Source: an uncultured Mailhella sp.
Lineage (GTDB): Bacteria > Desulfobacterota > Desulfovibrionia > Desulfovibrionales > Desulfovibrionaceae
Direction of reading: 5' to 3'
Assembly: GCA_910578585.1 (NCBI GenBank)
Contig: CAJTRG010000010.1
Span: 1 to 64,000, forward strand
Length of the DNA: 64,000 bases
The position numbers and the translations under genes were made by a program. The notes below the pieces were generated by a model. That model saw only the letters and a program-made list of their open reading frames with translations. It did no database searches and was not told the DNA's origin. Below are positions 16,529 through 25,167 of this stretch, one piece after another; position 1 is the stretch's first letter, and each line of letters starts with the position of its first letter.

Positions 16529-17649
16529 TTGTAAGTTTCCAGTTCAGAAAAAAGTTCGGTGAGTTGTGTTGGTTTCATATCAGCGCAAAGGGAAAGACGT
16601 AAACGGGCAGTATGCTGCGGCACGGTAGGCGGGCGAACAGGCAAAACAAAAAAGCCATGTTCGCGCAAATGCTTTGCCATATTGATAGTATCCTCATTCT
16701 CCCCGATAATCACAGGCAGAATATGGGAAGTAAAGGAAAATTCCTGCAAAAGATTTTTTAGCTTTTGCTGCTGCTGCAAAATAAATCCCATGCACTCCGT
16801 TAAAAGATATTCAGTCCACAAAATTTGGATAGGCGGAAGGGCCGTTGAAAAAATAAAGGTAGGCGCAAAGTTGATCAGTCTGTCAATGATTTTCCTGCTT
16901 GCCGCACAAAATGCCCCTTGCGAACCAAGGGCTTTTCCCAGAGCTCCCATAATAATATCAATTTTGGGGATAAAATTTTCGTCTTCATTACATAAGCCCT
17001 GCGCGTTTTTACCTAAAACGCCAACTCCGTGGGCTTCATCCAGCATAAAAGTACAATCATATTTTTCTTTTAAGAAAATTAAATCGGGGAGTGACGCGCG
17101 GTCTCCATCCATGGAAAAAATGGATTCTGAAACAATGAGCGCATTTTTATAGTTTTGACGCTGTTTTTTGAGTAAATCCTCAAGGTGATTATAATCAAGA
17201 TGCTTATAGCGGAAAAAGTCGGCACTGCTTTGTTTTATGCCTGCCAATATGCTGTTATGATTGAGTTTGTCAGAAAATATGCAATCGCCTTTTTGCATGA
17301 GCCCTGCAATAATCCCAAAATTGGCATGATAGCCGGAATTGAAGCAAAGGGCAGCTTCTTTTTCATACCATTTGGCAATAAATGTTTCCAAACGCGTATA
17401 AGGAGCTGAATTTCCACTTAAAAGCCGTGCAGAAGAGGATGAAAATAATGCTTCGACAAAAAGATTTTCCGTAAAAGATGTTTTTTTTGTCAGAATTTGC
17501 TCTAAAAAATTCTTTCGTAAAATTTCGTTGGTGCCAAGGTTAAGATAATCATTGGAAGAAAAATTGATATATTTTTTCCCGTTTTCAAAAATATAAATGC
17601 CCTGTCTGTGCGTGGTGGGCGTGAGTTTCCGCATTTGTGAATTTTCCAT
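16510..17649 (-). CDS. bioF: 8-amino-7-oxononanoate synthase
   Basis: 379 residues. An alpha-oxoamine synthase: INFSSNDYLNLG, NSGYHANFGIIAGL, FMLDEAHGVGVLG and the PLP Lys in IIMGALGKALGSQGAF. It condenses pimeloyl-ACP with alanine to KAPA. It leads the bioF-bioG-bioC operon, divergent from nhaD across a 139-base gap. No BirA-type operator was recognised there. Confidence 0.94.
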   Translation of the reverse strand: MENSQMRKLTPTTHRQGIYIFENGKKYINFSSNDYLNLGTNEILRKNFLEQILTKKTSFTENLFVEALFSSSSARLLSGNSAPYTRLETFIAKWYEKEAALCFNSGYHANFGIIAGLMQKGDCIFSDKLNHNSILAGIKQSSADFFRYKHLDYNHLEDLLKKQRQNYKNALIVSESIFSMDGDRASLPDLIFLKEKYDCTFMLDEAHGVGVLGKNAQGLCNEDENFIPKIDIIMGALGKALGSQGAFCAASRKIIDRLINFAPTFIFSTALPPIQILWTEYLLTECMGFILQQQQKLKNLLQEFSFTSHILPVIIGENEDTINMAKHLREHGFFVLPVRPPTVPQHTARLRLSLCADMKPTQLTELFSELETYKCNMNG

Positions 17650-17788
17650 AGTTTTTATGTGCGGCTTTTAGCAAATCTTGTCAAGAAAAATCCTTGCAGG
17701 GGCTTATTTGTGAAGATTTTTACTTGCTTGCCTTGGGTTTTAATGATAAATTTATATGGCTTTAAAACTAAATAAGGAGTGTTTTCTA

Positions 17789-19213
17789 ATGCCTAAGATG
17801 CGTTTTTTACTGCCATTATTGGCTTTAATGCTTTTGCTTCCTTCTGTTGCTTTAGCTTCTCACGGACACCCAACATTTCCTAAAGATATGGGACTTTGCT
17901 GGGCAATTCCTTTTGTATGTATGTTGCTTTCCATTGCTATTTGCCCTTTGGCTACGCCACATTTTTGGCATCACCACTTTGGTAAAGTTGCAATATTCTG
18001 GGGACTTGCATTTTTGATTCCTGCAACCATTGTATTTGGTTTCGACCTTGTAAGTTTTTACGCTGTTGACACTGTTTTGCTTGAATATTTGCCCTTTATC
18101 ATTCTTTTGCTTGCACTTTTCACAGCTGCCGGCGGTATTCGTCTGACAGGTACATTGGTAGGCACCCCCGCAGTGAATACTGGTCTTTTGGCTTTTGGTA
18201 CTATCATTGCCAGCTGGATTGGTACAACCGGTGCTGCCATGCTCCTTATTCGTCCTCTTTTAAAGGCTAACAAGCACCGTAAATATCAAGTGCACCAAGT
18301 TGTATTCTTTATCTTTTTGGTAGCAAACATTGGTGGTTCTTTGACTCCTCTTGGTGACCCGCCACTTTTCTTAGGCTTCTTGAAAGGCGTTAGCTTCTTC
18401 TGGACAACTGTTCACCTTTTTGTAAAAACTGCCTTTATTTCTCTTATTTTGTTAGCTCTTTATTTCTTGCTTGATACTGTTTTATATAAGAAAGAAGGTT
18501 CTCCAAAACCTCAAGGTGCTGAAAAAGCTGAAAGACTTGGCTTAGACGGCAAGATCAACCTTCTCTTTGTTGCATGTATCGTTGGTCTCGTTCTTATGAG
18601 CGGTAACTGGAATCCTGATATTCATTTTGAAGTATATCATGGCATTGCTCTTGATTTGCAAAACGTAACCCGTGATGTTTGCCTGCTTATCATTGTATTC
18701 TTGTCCATGAAGTTTACATCCAAGGAATGCCGCGAACTCAACGACTTCAACTGGGATCCAATCCTTGAAGTTGCAAAGCTCTTTATTGGTATCTTCCTCA
18801 GCATGATCCCTGCAATCGCTATCTTGCGTGCAGGAACAGAAGGCAGCCTCGCAAGCCTTATCAATATGGTTACTGATCCTGCTACCGGCGAACCTCTCAA
18901 CTATATGTATTTCTGGATGACAGGTATTCTTTCTTCATTCCTCGACAACGCTCCAACCTACCTTGTATTCTTCAATACTGCCGGTGGTGATGCTGAATAT
19001 CTCATGCATCATGTTGGTACACTTTCTGCCATTTCTGCCGGTGCGGTATTTATGGGTGCTGTAACCTATATTGGTAACGCTCCTAACTTTATGGTACGTT
19101 CCATTGCTGAAAACAGCGGTGTCAAGATGCCCAGCTTCTTTGGATATATGGCTTGGTCAATTGGTATTTTGTGGCCAGTCTTTATTCTTACAACGCTCAT
19201 TTTCTTCATGTAA
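17789..19213 (+). CDS. nhaD: NhaD-type Na+/H+ antiporter
   Basis: 474 residues from the ATG at 17789, which has AAGGAG 8-9 bases upstream; an in-frame ATG at 17756 lies before that site. About 12 hydrophobic helices. Ion transporter superfamily features include GTTGAAMLLIRPLLKANKHRK, NIGGSLTPLGDPPLFLGFLKGV and LDNAPTYLVFF, the paired half-repeats of NhaD proteins. It would exchange Na+ for H+ at the inner membrane. The N-terminus (MPKMRFLLPLLALMLLLP) resembles a signal peptide, common in this family. Confidence 0.88.
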   Translation: MPKMRFLLPLLALMLLLPSVALASHGHPTFPKDMGLCWAIPFVCMLLSIAICPLATPHFWHHHFGKVAIFWGLAFLIPATIVFGFDLVSFYAVDTVLLEYLPFIILLLALFTAAGGIRLTGTLVGTPAVNTGLLAFGTIIASWIGTTGAAMLLIRPLLKANKHRKYQVHQVVFFIFLVANIGGSLTPLGDPPLFLGFLKGVSFFWTTVHLFVKTAFISLILLALYFLLDTVLYKKEGSPKPQGAEKAERLGLDGKINLLFVACIVGLVLMSGNWNPDIHFEVYHGIALDLQNVTRDVCLLIIVFLSMKFTSKECRELNDFNWDPILEVAKLFIGIFLSMIPAIAILRAGTEGSLASLINMVTDPATGEPLNYMYFWMTGILSSFLDNAPTYLVFFNTAGGDAEYLMHHVGTLSAISAGAVFMGAVTYIGNAPNFMVRSIAENSGVKMPSFFGYMAWSIGILWPVFILTTLIFFM

Positions 19214-19236
19214 GAATGAAATAAAATGCAAAATAG

Positions 19237-19263
19237 AAAGCCGGCAATATGCCGGCTTTTTTG
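19237..19263 (+). terminator. Rho-independent terminator after nhaD
   Basis: AAAGCCGGC, a 5-base loop, GCCGGCTTTT and a T-run. The A-run on the other side lets it serve the convergent FkbM gene as well. Confidence 0.9.
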
Positions 19264-19309
19264 TATCTAATTTTATAGAATAGTGAAAATTTATATTTTT
19301 ACGAAATAA

Positions 19310-20311
19310 TTATTCACATATTGCATGAAGAATAAATTCACTTATTGGTGCATTTTTTTTACAATAAAATTTATAGTTAGGTTCTATTTCATGAATAAGA
19401 AGAGGAATTTCCCACATATGTTCTGATTTATGATAAATAGAAATAGCAAGTTTGGGTTTATACTTATGAATAGTTTCTCTTGCTCCTTCAAGAGCGTCTA
19501 ATTCAGCCCCTTCAATATCCATTTTAATAAATGTTGGATGCACATTATTTTTGGCACAAAATATGTCAATTGTTGTTACTGGAATAGGTATACTTTCATC
19601 ATTTTCTTTTGAGGAAGTAATATGTCCCATTAATGGATTATTTCCATAATTATAGAAAATTTCTCCAGATGCTGCTCCCAGTGCCTTAGGGATAATTTCT
19701 GTAATATGGTCAAATTTATTATCCATAATAGTATTTTTTATAATGGATAAATTATTGGGATCGATTTCAAAACAATATATTTTTTTTGCCCCTTTAGTAT
19801 ACGCCCAATAAGCGGTGTCACCGAAAGCAGCACCGCAATCTATTACAATATCACCATCCTCAACACTTATTTTTTTTGATGATGATATCTCATATTCATA
19901 TTGTCGATAGTAATACCCTGTAACAAAGCAATATAATAAGGTATTTTGAGGAGCATTAATCTGGGGCATTGATTTGTCTCGACGAGCTCGCTCATAATTT
20001 TCGCTAAATTCTTGTGGGGAAATTCCACCAAGTTGGAAATTTAAAAAATAATGGTTATTTATTAATTGATGTGCAAATATAAAAGTAAGTTCTTTTTGAT
20101 ATGCTTGTTTACTTTTTTCATCACAAAGTAAAGAATAAACAATATCAATTTTTTTTTCAAAAAGTTTTGTTTGTTTTTTTACTTGTTCAAAATAATATAA
20201 ATCACTTAACGTTTTTGCCCAGGAAATAAAATCAATTTTGTGTTTTTTATATGCTTTTTTGTAATAACTGTTTAATAATTTAGCTTTAAATTTTGATAAA
20301 TTTAATCCCAT
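19310..20311 (-). CDS. FkbM family methyltransferase
   Basis: 333 residues. The C-terminal 180 residues are a SAM methyltransferase of the FkbM type: DGDIVIDCGAAFGDTAYWAY is the SAM loop, IYCFEIDPNNLSII the ribose-binding Asp/Glu segment and PTFIKMDIEGAELDALEGA the family signature. The first 130 residues are Lys-rich and helical and not recognised. FkbM enzymes methylate hydroxyls of glycans or secondary metabolites. The gene is much richer in AT and poly-A/T than its neighbours, which suggests transfer. No pathway partner is adjacent. Confidence 0.82.
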   Translation of the reverse strand: MGLNLSKFKAKLLNSYYKKAYKKHKIDFISWAKTLSDLYYFEQVKKQTKLFEKKIDIVYSLLCDEKSKQAYQKELTFIFAHQLINNHYFLNFQLGGISPQEFSENYERARRDKSMPQINAPQNTLLYCFVTGYYYRQYEYEISSSKKISVEDGDIVIDCGAAFGDTAYWAYTKGAKKIYCFEIDPNNLSIIKNTIMDNKFDHITEIIPKALGAASGEIFYNYGNNPLMGHITSSKENDESIPIPVTTIDIFCAKNNVHPTFIKMDIEGAELDALEGARETIHKYKPKLAISIYHKSEHMWEIPLLIHEIEPNYKFYCKKNAPISEFILHAICE

Positions 20312-20457
20312 TACACTTATTTTCCTTTTTTTCTTTGATATTAATTCATATATATATATATCAAGAAAAAAGAGGGTAAAAATCCAACGAGAGTGAAGAT
20401 TAATAGTTATGAAAAAGTAAGAGAGTTTATTTTTTCAATATGCCCATAGTATCAAAT

Positions 20458-21678
20458 TTATTTTTCAGAACAATTTAATCTATGTAATTTAAATCCAAAA
20501 TATATTGCCAGACCAAAAAGTATACAGCCGAGAAGGGTAAACGTTTGAGCTATGCCCAAAATTTCAGCAACACTTCCGGCTAGAAAACTGCTCACAGACG
20601 TTGTTCCCATAAAGCAAAGAGCATTGATGCTCATGACTCTGCCCCTTTTATCATCATCAACAATTGACTGTATGAGCATATTATTGGATACAAAAAATAT
20701 GGGCATCCCAAAGCCTGCACCAAGCATGAAAAGTGCACTCATTGTTACTGAATGGATTAAACCAATGCCAATAAAACAGATACCTATTAAAACCGTTCCA
20801 TAAAGAAGGTGTTGTTGTAAACCTTTGCTTGATGTTGTTTTGCAGGCAAGAAACAAGGAAGCAGTTAATGCCCCAACTCCTGCCATACTCATTAAGAGCC
20901 CCAAAACATCTGCGTCAGAATTTAACACATCTTTGCAATACATGGGAATGAGGACAGAATATGTGAGAACAGTAAAGCTAAAAATAGCTATAAATTGCAA
21001 TAAAAGTTTTATTTGCTGATGGTTGGAAATGTATCTTAAGCCTTCTTTCAAGCCTTCGACTATCGTAGCATTTTTGATTTCATCACTTTTTACATCATTA
21101 ATGTGCATCATTTTTACAAGAAATACTGACGGCATAAGGCATAGAAAATTGATTAAAAAGCAAGCTCGTACATCAATATGGGCAATAATCAGCCCGGCGA
21201 GTGCTGGGCCAATAAGTCTTGCCAGATTAAAACAACAGGAATTTAAAGATATGGCATTGCTTAAATCGTTGACATCATCCACAAGACAAATAAATGTTGA
21301 TTGACGAAGTGGCGCGTCAATAGACGCAATAATATTTAAAAATAGACTCAGAAAGACAATATTCCATATTGCAATAAAACCGCTGTAGGAGGCTATGGTC
21401 ATAAGAAGTGCCTGCAGCGCAAATAAAATCTGTATGGTAAACAAAAGTTTATGTCTGTCAAATTTATCAACAATAACACCGCCAAAGGGCGTTATAAACA
21501 AAAGCGGAATGGCATTGACACACATGATTGAGCCCATGGTAAACGGGGACTTTGTAAGATCATAAACAAGCCAGGCAACGGCAACATTCTGCATCCAAAT
21601 GCCAATTTGTGAGACAATAAGACCTGGGAAAAACAATCTGAAATTTCTATATTGTAACGCCCGAAACGCTTTTATCAT
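20458..21678 (-). CDS. MFS transporter (EntS/MFS_3-like)
   Basis: 406 residues with 12 predicted membrane helices. The MFS loop 2-3 motif GGVIVDKFDRHKLLF and the N-terminal FRALQYRNFRLFFPGLIVSQIGIWMQNVAVAWLVYDLT are typical of the MFS_3 group, which exports siderophores, drugs and other small molecules. No biosynthetic cluster lies beside it, so the substrate is unknown. A mobile-element-like repeat lies just upstream. Confidence 0.85.
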   Translation of the reverse strand: MIKAFRALQYRNFRLFFPGLIVSQIGIWMQNVAVAWLVYDLTKSPFTMGSIMCVNAIPLLFITPFGGVIVDKFDRHKLLFTIQILFALQALLMTIASYSGFIAIWNIVFLSLFLNIIASIDAPLRQSTFICLVDDVNDLSNAISLNSCCFNLARLIGPALAGLIIAHIDVRACFLINFLCLMPSVFLVKMMHINDVKSDEIKNATIVEGLKEGLRYISNHQQIKLLLQFIAIFSFTVLTYSVLIPMYCKDVLNSDADVLGLLMSMAGVGALTASLFLACKTTSSKGLQQHLLYGTVLIGICFIGIGLIHSVTMSALFMLGAGFGMPIFFVSNNMLIQSIVDDDKRGRVMSINALCFMGTTSVSSFLAGSVAEILGIAQTFTLLGCILFGLAIYFGFKLHRLNCSEK

Positions 21679-21779
21679 GATGAATCCTTTATATTTTGAA
21701 ACACCTTTTAACTATTCGTTTCTATAGTATAAACAATATACGGCAAAAATAAAAGATTAAATTCTTGTAAATTTCCAGC

Positions 21780-21987
21780 TAGAGCATTTCCGAAAATAAT
21801 TACAAATAATTTTAATAATAAAGCTTAAAAAGTTTTGTAAAGGGGTGCAGGGGAAGAAACTTTTTCAGCCACCGAAGGCGACGAAGTCGTTTCTCTTATG
21901 TCGAGTTTACGAGACTTAGAGAAATGGACAGCAGAGATAAAGTTTTTCCCCTGCAAGAAATTCGTAAGATTTACTGGAAATGCTCTA
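21780..21987. mobile_element. MITE-like element with 12-bp terminal inverted repeats
   Basis: TAGAGCATTTCC (21780-21791) and GGAAATGCTCTA (21976-21987) are perfect inverted ends 208 bp apart, each closing with TA. That is compatible with a TA target duplication as made by IS630/Tc1-type transposases. A second inverted pair lies inside (TGCAGGGGAAGAAACTTT near 21847, TTTTTCCCCTGCA near 21944), and a third near the centre (TTTCTCT/AGAGAAA). There is no coding capacity. It occupies most of the 370-base gap between the MFS gene and folE2. Confidence 0.7.
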
Positions 21988-22048
21988 ATACTGTCAGTAT
22001 AATTAATCAGATCGTTATGTAAAAAGTACTCTTGCTGAAGTAAGGAAT

Positions 22049-22855
22049 TTATTTCTTTTCAATCACGGCAAAGGCATTGTGCCCGTGGATGGATTCATGG
22101 CTTTCCACAGTGACTTTATACCATTCCACATGCTCGTGCTGTTCCAAATGATAGGCAACATTACGCACAACATCTTCCACAAAATAGGCATTTTCATAGG
22201 CCTGTTCCGTGACAAATTTTTCATCAGGACGTTTTAAAATGGCATAAATGGGCGCAGAACCTGCCTTTTCAGCAATATGGATAAATTCTTCAATCCAGGA
22301 AAATTTGGAAAGCATAAGCTGCATTTTGATATAGGTGCGCTGACCGTGGGCGCCGTATTCGCTGATTGCCTTGGAACAGGGGCAAACCGTTGTCACAGGC
22401 ACTTCAATTTCAATCCGGAAAATGGGACGTTCCCATGTTTTATCCCATTCGCCTGTAAAACAGCATTGATAGGAAACAGGAGCTTTTGCCTTGCTGACAG
22501 GCGCGTTCTTCGTGATAAAATATGGGAAATTAAAGCTGATAAAGGCTTTTTGGGCAGCAAGCTTACTGCGGACCTGCTCCAGCAGAGATTTGAGTGAACC
22601 GTAATCAAGTTTTTCTTCTGCATTTTCCCGCCATTCTTCCAATGCCTCAATAAAACGGCTCATGTGTGTGCCTTTGAAATCAGCAGGCAAATCCACGCTC
22701 ATATCCACTTTCGCAATGGTATGCTGCTTTTCATGGGCAAGATCACGCACCACAAGGGGAATGTGAAATTCTTTTATGCCAACTTTATCAATGGCTAAGG
22801 GGTGCTTTGCCTTTGTGCTTTGGACATCTTCTAAATGGGGGCAGGAATTATGCAT
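22049..22855 (-). CDS. folE2: GTP cyclohydrolase FolE2
   Basis: 268 residues. A type IB GTP cyclohydrolase: GIKEFHIPLVVRD at the N-terminus, then EIEVPVTTVCPCSKAISEYGAHGQR, in which the Cys and His/Glu form the metal site. It makes 7,8-dihydroneopterin triphosphate for folate or queuosine. FolE2 works with metals other than zinc, and its neighbour is a metal-responsive regulator. It starts 8 bases after nikR. Confidence 0.93.
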   Translation of the reverse strand: MHNSCPHLEDVQSTKAKHPLAIDKVGIKEFHIPLVVRDLAHEKQHTIAKVDMSVDLPADFKGTHMSRFIEALEEWRENAEEKLDYGSLKSLLEQVRSKLAAQKAFISFNFPYFITKNAPVSKAKAPVSYQCCFTGEWDKTWERPIFRIEIEVPVTTVCPCSKAISEYGAHGQRTYIKMQLMLSKFSWIEEFIHIAEKAGSAPIYAILKRPDEKFVTEQAYENAYFVEDVVRNVAYHLEQHEHVEWYKVTVESHESIHGHNAFAVIEKK

Positions 22856-22863
22856 AATAAACC

Positions 22864-23382
22864 TTAATTGTGGCTGTGGCCGCCGTGATTATGTTCGTAG
22901 TTATGTTCGTGAGCGTGGTCGTGCCCGCTGTGGGAGTGTTCATCTTCATCATGGCTGTGGCAGGTATGGGCAAGGGTATCAATACTTGTAATCGCAAGAT
23001 TGGATTTTAAAATCCCCCGTGTGCTGGCGAGTTTATCTGCCAGTTCCTGCACAACATGATTTTTTCCTTTTAAAATCATCACTTCAAGGCAATGGTGCAA
23101 ATCCAAATGCACGTGCAAATTGGTCATCACCACTTCATGCACTGCATGCTGCATGCTGGTGAGTTTTTTGGATAAATCGCTGTTGTGGTGATCGTAAATA
23201 ATGCTGAGAACGCCGCTGACATTGCTTTCAGGATCGGCATTGGCTTCTTCCTGCAGGGCATTGCGCATGCATTGGCGCAGAGCATCAGAACGATTGGCAA
23301 AACCTTTTTTCTTGCTCAAAGCGTCAAAAGCTTCCACAAGATGAGATTCAATAGAAACACCAAAACGGGTAATATCACTCAT
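22864..23382 (-). CDS. nikR: Nickel-responsive regulator NikR with His-rich tail
   Basis: 172 residues. A ribbon-helix-helix DNA-binding domain is at 1-50 (TRFGVSIESHLVEAFDALSKKKGFANRSDALRQCMR). An ACT-like metal domain follows with the nickel ligands in HHNSDLSKKL, TNLHVHLDLHHCLEVMILKG. NikR usually ends near residue 140. Here about 30 extra residues follow, of which more than ten are His interspersed with Asp, Glu and Ser. The tail probably binds Ni or Zn. NikR represses nickel uptake; no nickel transporter gene is in this window. Confidence 0.92.
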   Translation of the reverse strand: MSDITRFGVSIESHLVEAFDALSKKKGFANRSDALRQCMRNALQEEANADPESNVSGVLSIIYDHHNSDLSKKLTSMQHAVHEVVMTNLHVHLDLHHCLEVMILKGKNHVVQELADKLASTRGILKSNLAITSIDTLAHTCHSHDEDEHSHSGHDHAHEHNYEHNHGGHSHN

Positions 23383-23385
23383 ATG

Positions 23386-24369
23386 CTAATTTCCTGTTAA
23401 GAGTTTTTGGGCATTGTGCTTATCATCGGTAAGCTGGGCAATAAGTTCCTGCAAGGAATTGAATTTCTTTTCTTCACGCAGTAAATGATGAAAAGAAATT
23501 TCAATTTCTGTGTCATAAATATCTGCATCAAAATCAAAAATAAAGGTTTCAATGCTCCGAGCATTATTATTAAAGGTAGGATTAAAGCCAATATTGGTCA
23601 TGCCGTAGAAAATTTCTGGCTGTTTGTTCTTCATAAAGCGAGGGTCAAAAATTTTGACTTTTGTGGCATAAACGCCATTTTTAGGCACAATAAGCGTTTC
23701 TTCCAAAAGATTGGCAGTGGGAAAGCCCAAAAGTTTTCCGCCGCGGTTGAAGCCGTGTTCCACTGTGCCGGAAAGTGTATAGGCACGTCCAAGCATGGTA
23801 TTTGCTTTTTGAATATTGCCTGCCAAAAGGGCTTCACGGATTTTGGTGGAGCTTATTATTTCATCGTTTTCAAGGCGAACCGGTTCATGGGCATAAACAG
23901 CAAAACCAAATTTCTTCCCGTGTTCAGTGAGTTTTTCTTCGCCGGCTCTATCGTGTCCTATTTTGAAATCATGCCCAATAAAGAGCATGGCAACATTATA
24001 TTCTTTAACCAGAAATTCGCAAAATTCTTCACTGGATTTTTGAGAAAATTCCCTGGTAAAGGGCAGAGTTTCCACACTTTGCAAAGAAAAATCTTTCAGT
24101 GTTTGCAGGCGGTTCTCATGGGTCATGAGCGGAATATAAAATTTATTCCCCAGCACGCTTGCAGGGTGAGGCGTGAAGGTCAAGAGGCAGGAGGCAGGAT
24201 TGGTCTGCAAATCCAAATGGTATTGCGGAGCAAGTTCCTTGTTTTGCTCAAAAAATTCTTTTCTGTAGGCGTAGGAGGAGGCAAATTTTATTAAATGATT
24301 AATAATATGGGCATGCCCCACATGAACACCGTCAAAATTTCCGATTGTAAGAATACTGCAGGGTTTCAT
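23386..24369 (-). CDS. ribF: Bifunctional riboflavin kinase/FAD synthetase
   Basis: 327 residues. The nucleotidyltransferase half starts ILTIGNFDGVHVGHAHII and contains FIGHDFKIGHDRAG and ISSTKIREAL. The riboflavin kinase half begins around residue 200 with GTVEHGFNRGGKLLGFPTANL. It converts riboflavin to FMN and FAD in the cytosol. The N-terminal half has a short insert (about residues 30-55) relative to the usual pattern. It lies between nikR and a DsbA-like gene, with 1-3 bases between frames. Confidence 0.92.
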   Translation of the reverse strand: MKPCSILTIGNFDGVHVGHAHIINHLIKFASSYAYRKEFFEQNKELAPQYHLDLQTNPASCLLTFTPHPASVLGNKFYIPLMTHENRLQTLKDFSLQSVETLPFTREFSQKSSEEFCEFLVKEYNVAMLFIGHDFKIGHDRAGEEKLTEHGKKFGFAVYAHEPVRLENDEIISSTKIREALLAGNIQKANTMLGRAYTLSGTVEHGFNRGGKLLGFPTANLLEETLIVPKNGVYATKVKIFDPRFMKNKQPEIFYGMTNIGFNPTFNNNARSIETFIFDFDADIYDTEIEISFHHLLREEKKFNSLQELIAQLTDDKHNAQKLLTGN

Positions 24370-24370
24370 A

Positions 24371-25156
24371 CTACTTTGCAGAAAATTTTAATGCACTTTC
24401 TAAAGTGGTTAATGTTTGAGCGCCAACAAGCACAAGATTATTGATAAAGAGATATGGCGTGCCTGCTACCTGATATTTTTCCGCTTCTTTGATGTCTTCA
24501 TCGATGAGGGCGTCCAGTTCTGCCTGCTTCTTTTCCACTTCTGCTGCAAACTGTTCAGGATTTAAGCCTTGCTGGCGGACAATTTCTTTGAGTACTTCCG
24601 GCGGATTATTGGCATAGGCCTGCTGATGAACAAAAATTGTATCATGCAGCTGCCAGGCCTTTTTCATATCTTTTTGGCTCATTAAATAGAACCAGCGCAG
24701 GGCAGCTTTGCCTTGATCTGATTTTGGATATGCTTTGAAAACCAGTTTTACGTCCTTGTGCTCTTTGATAAATGTTTCCACAACTCCGGCTGTTTTTTGG
24801 CAATAAGTGCAGAGAAAATCAGAGAAAATATACAAGGTGTTGGGGGCATTTTGATCCCCAAGATAAGGGCGCTTTGCGCCGGCAAAGGTCTTGGGTTCTT
24901 TGATGTCTTTATTCCATTTCGTTTCCAGTTCATTGGTGCGGGAAGTTTCAGAGGCAGTGGTGATAGCCTTTATGAATGCACTGTCATTTTCTTTCATTAC
25001 GTCAAAAAGAATTTCAGGATTTTCTTTCAATACTTCAATGAGCATGGCTTTAAAGGCTTCTTTGTCAGAAATGGCAGGGGCTTTACTTGATACTGCCAAA
25101 GCCTGACAAGGCAGCCAAAAGAGAGATAACAGGGTAAGGATAAAAAGTTTTTTCAT
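24371..25156 (-). CDS. Periplasmic DsbA/DsbG-family thiol-disulfide protein
   Basis: 261 residues from the ATG at 25156; a GTG at 25168 overlaps the preceding stop and is an alternative. A signal peptide (MKKLFILTLLSLFWLPCQALA) leads to a thioredoxin-fold domain with active site FLCTYCQK and cis-Pro loop VAGTPYLF. A helical segment at about residues 25-85 precedes the fold. The DsbA_2/thioredoxin_4 pattern fits a periplasmic oxidase or isomerase, for example acting on secreted cytochromes. No DsbB partner is adjacent. Confidence 0.83.
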   Translation of the reverse strand: MKKLFILTLLSLFWLPCQALAVSSKAPAISDKEAFKAMLIEVLKENPEILFDVMKENDSAFIKAITTASETSRTNELETKWNKDIKEPKTFAGAKRPYLGDQNAPNTLYIFSDFLCTYCQKTAGVVETFIKEHKDVKLVFKAYPKSDQGKAALRWFYLMSQKDMKKAWQLHDTIFVHQQAYANNPPEVLKEIVRQQGLNPEQFAAEVEKKQAELDALIDEDIKEAEKYQVAGTPYLFINNLVLVGAQTLTTLESALKFSAK

Positions 25157-25167
25157 ATAGTTACTCA

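Noticed and set aside
23485..24294. Long plus-strand open frame opposite ribF
   Set aside because: It is a mirror of the ribF coding sequence. It lacks a ribosome site, and its translation has no recognisable domain.
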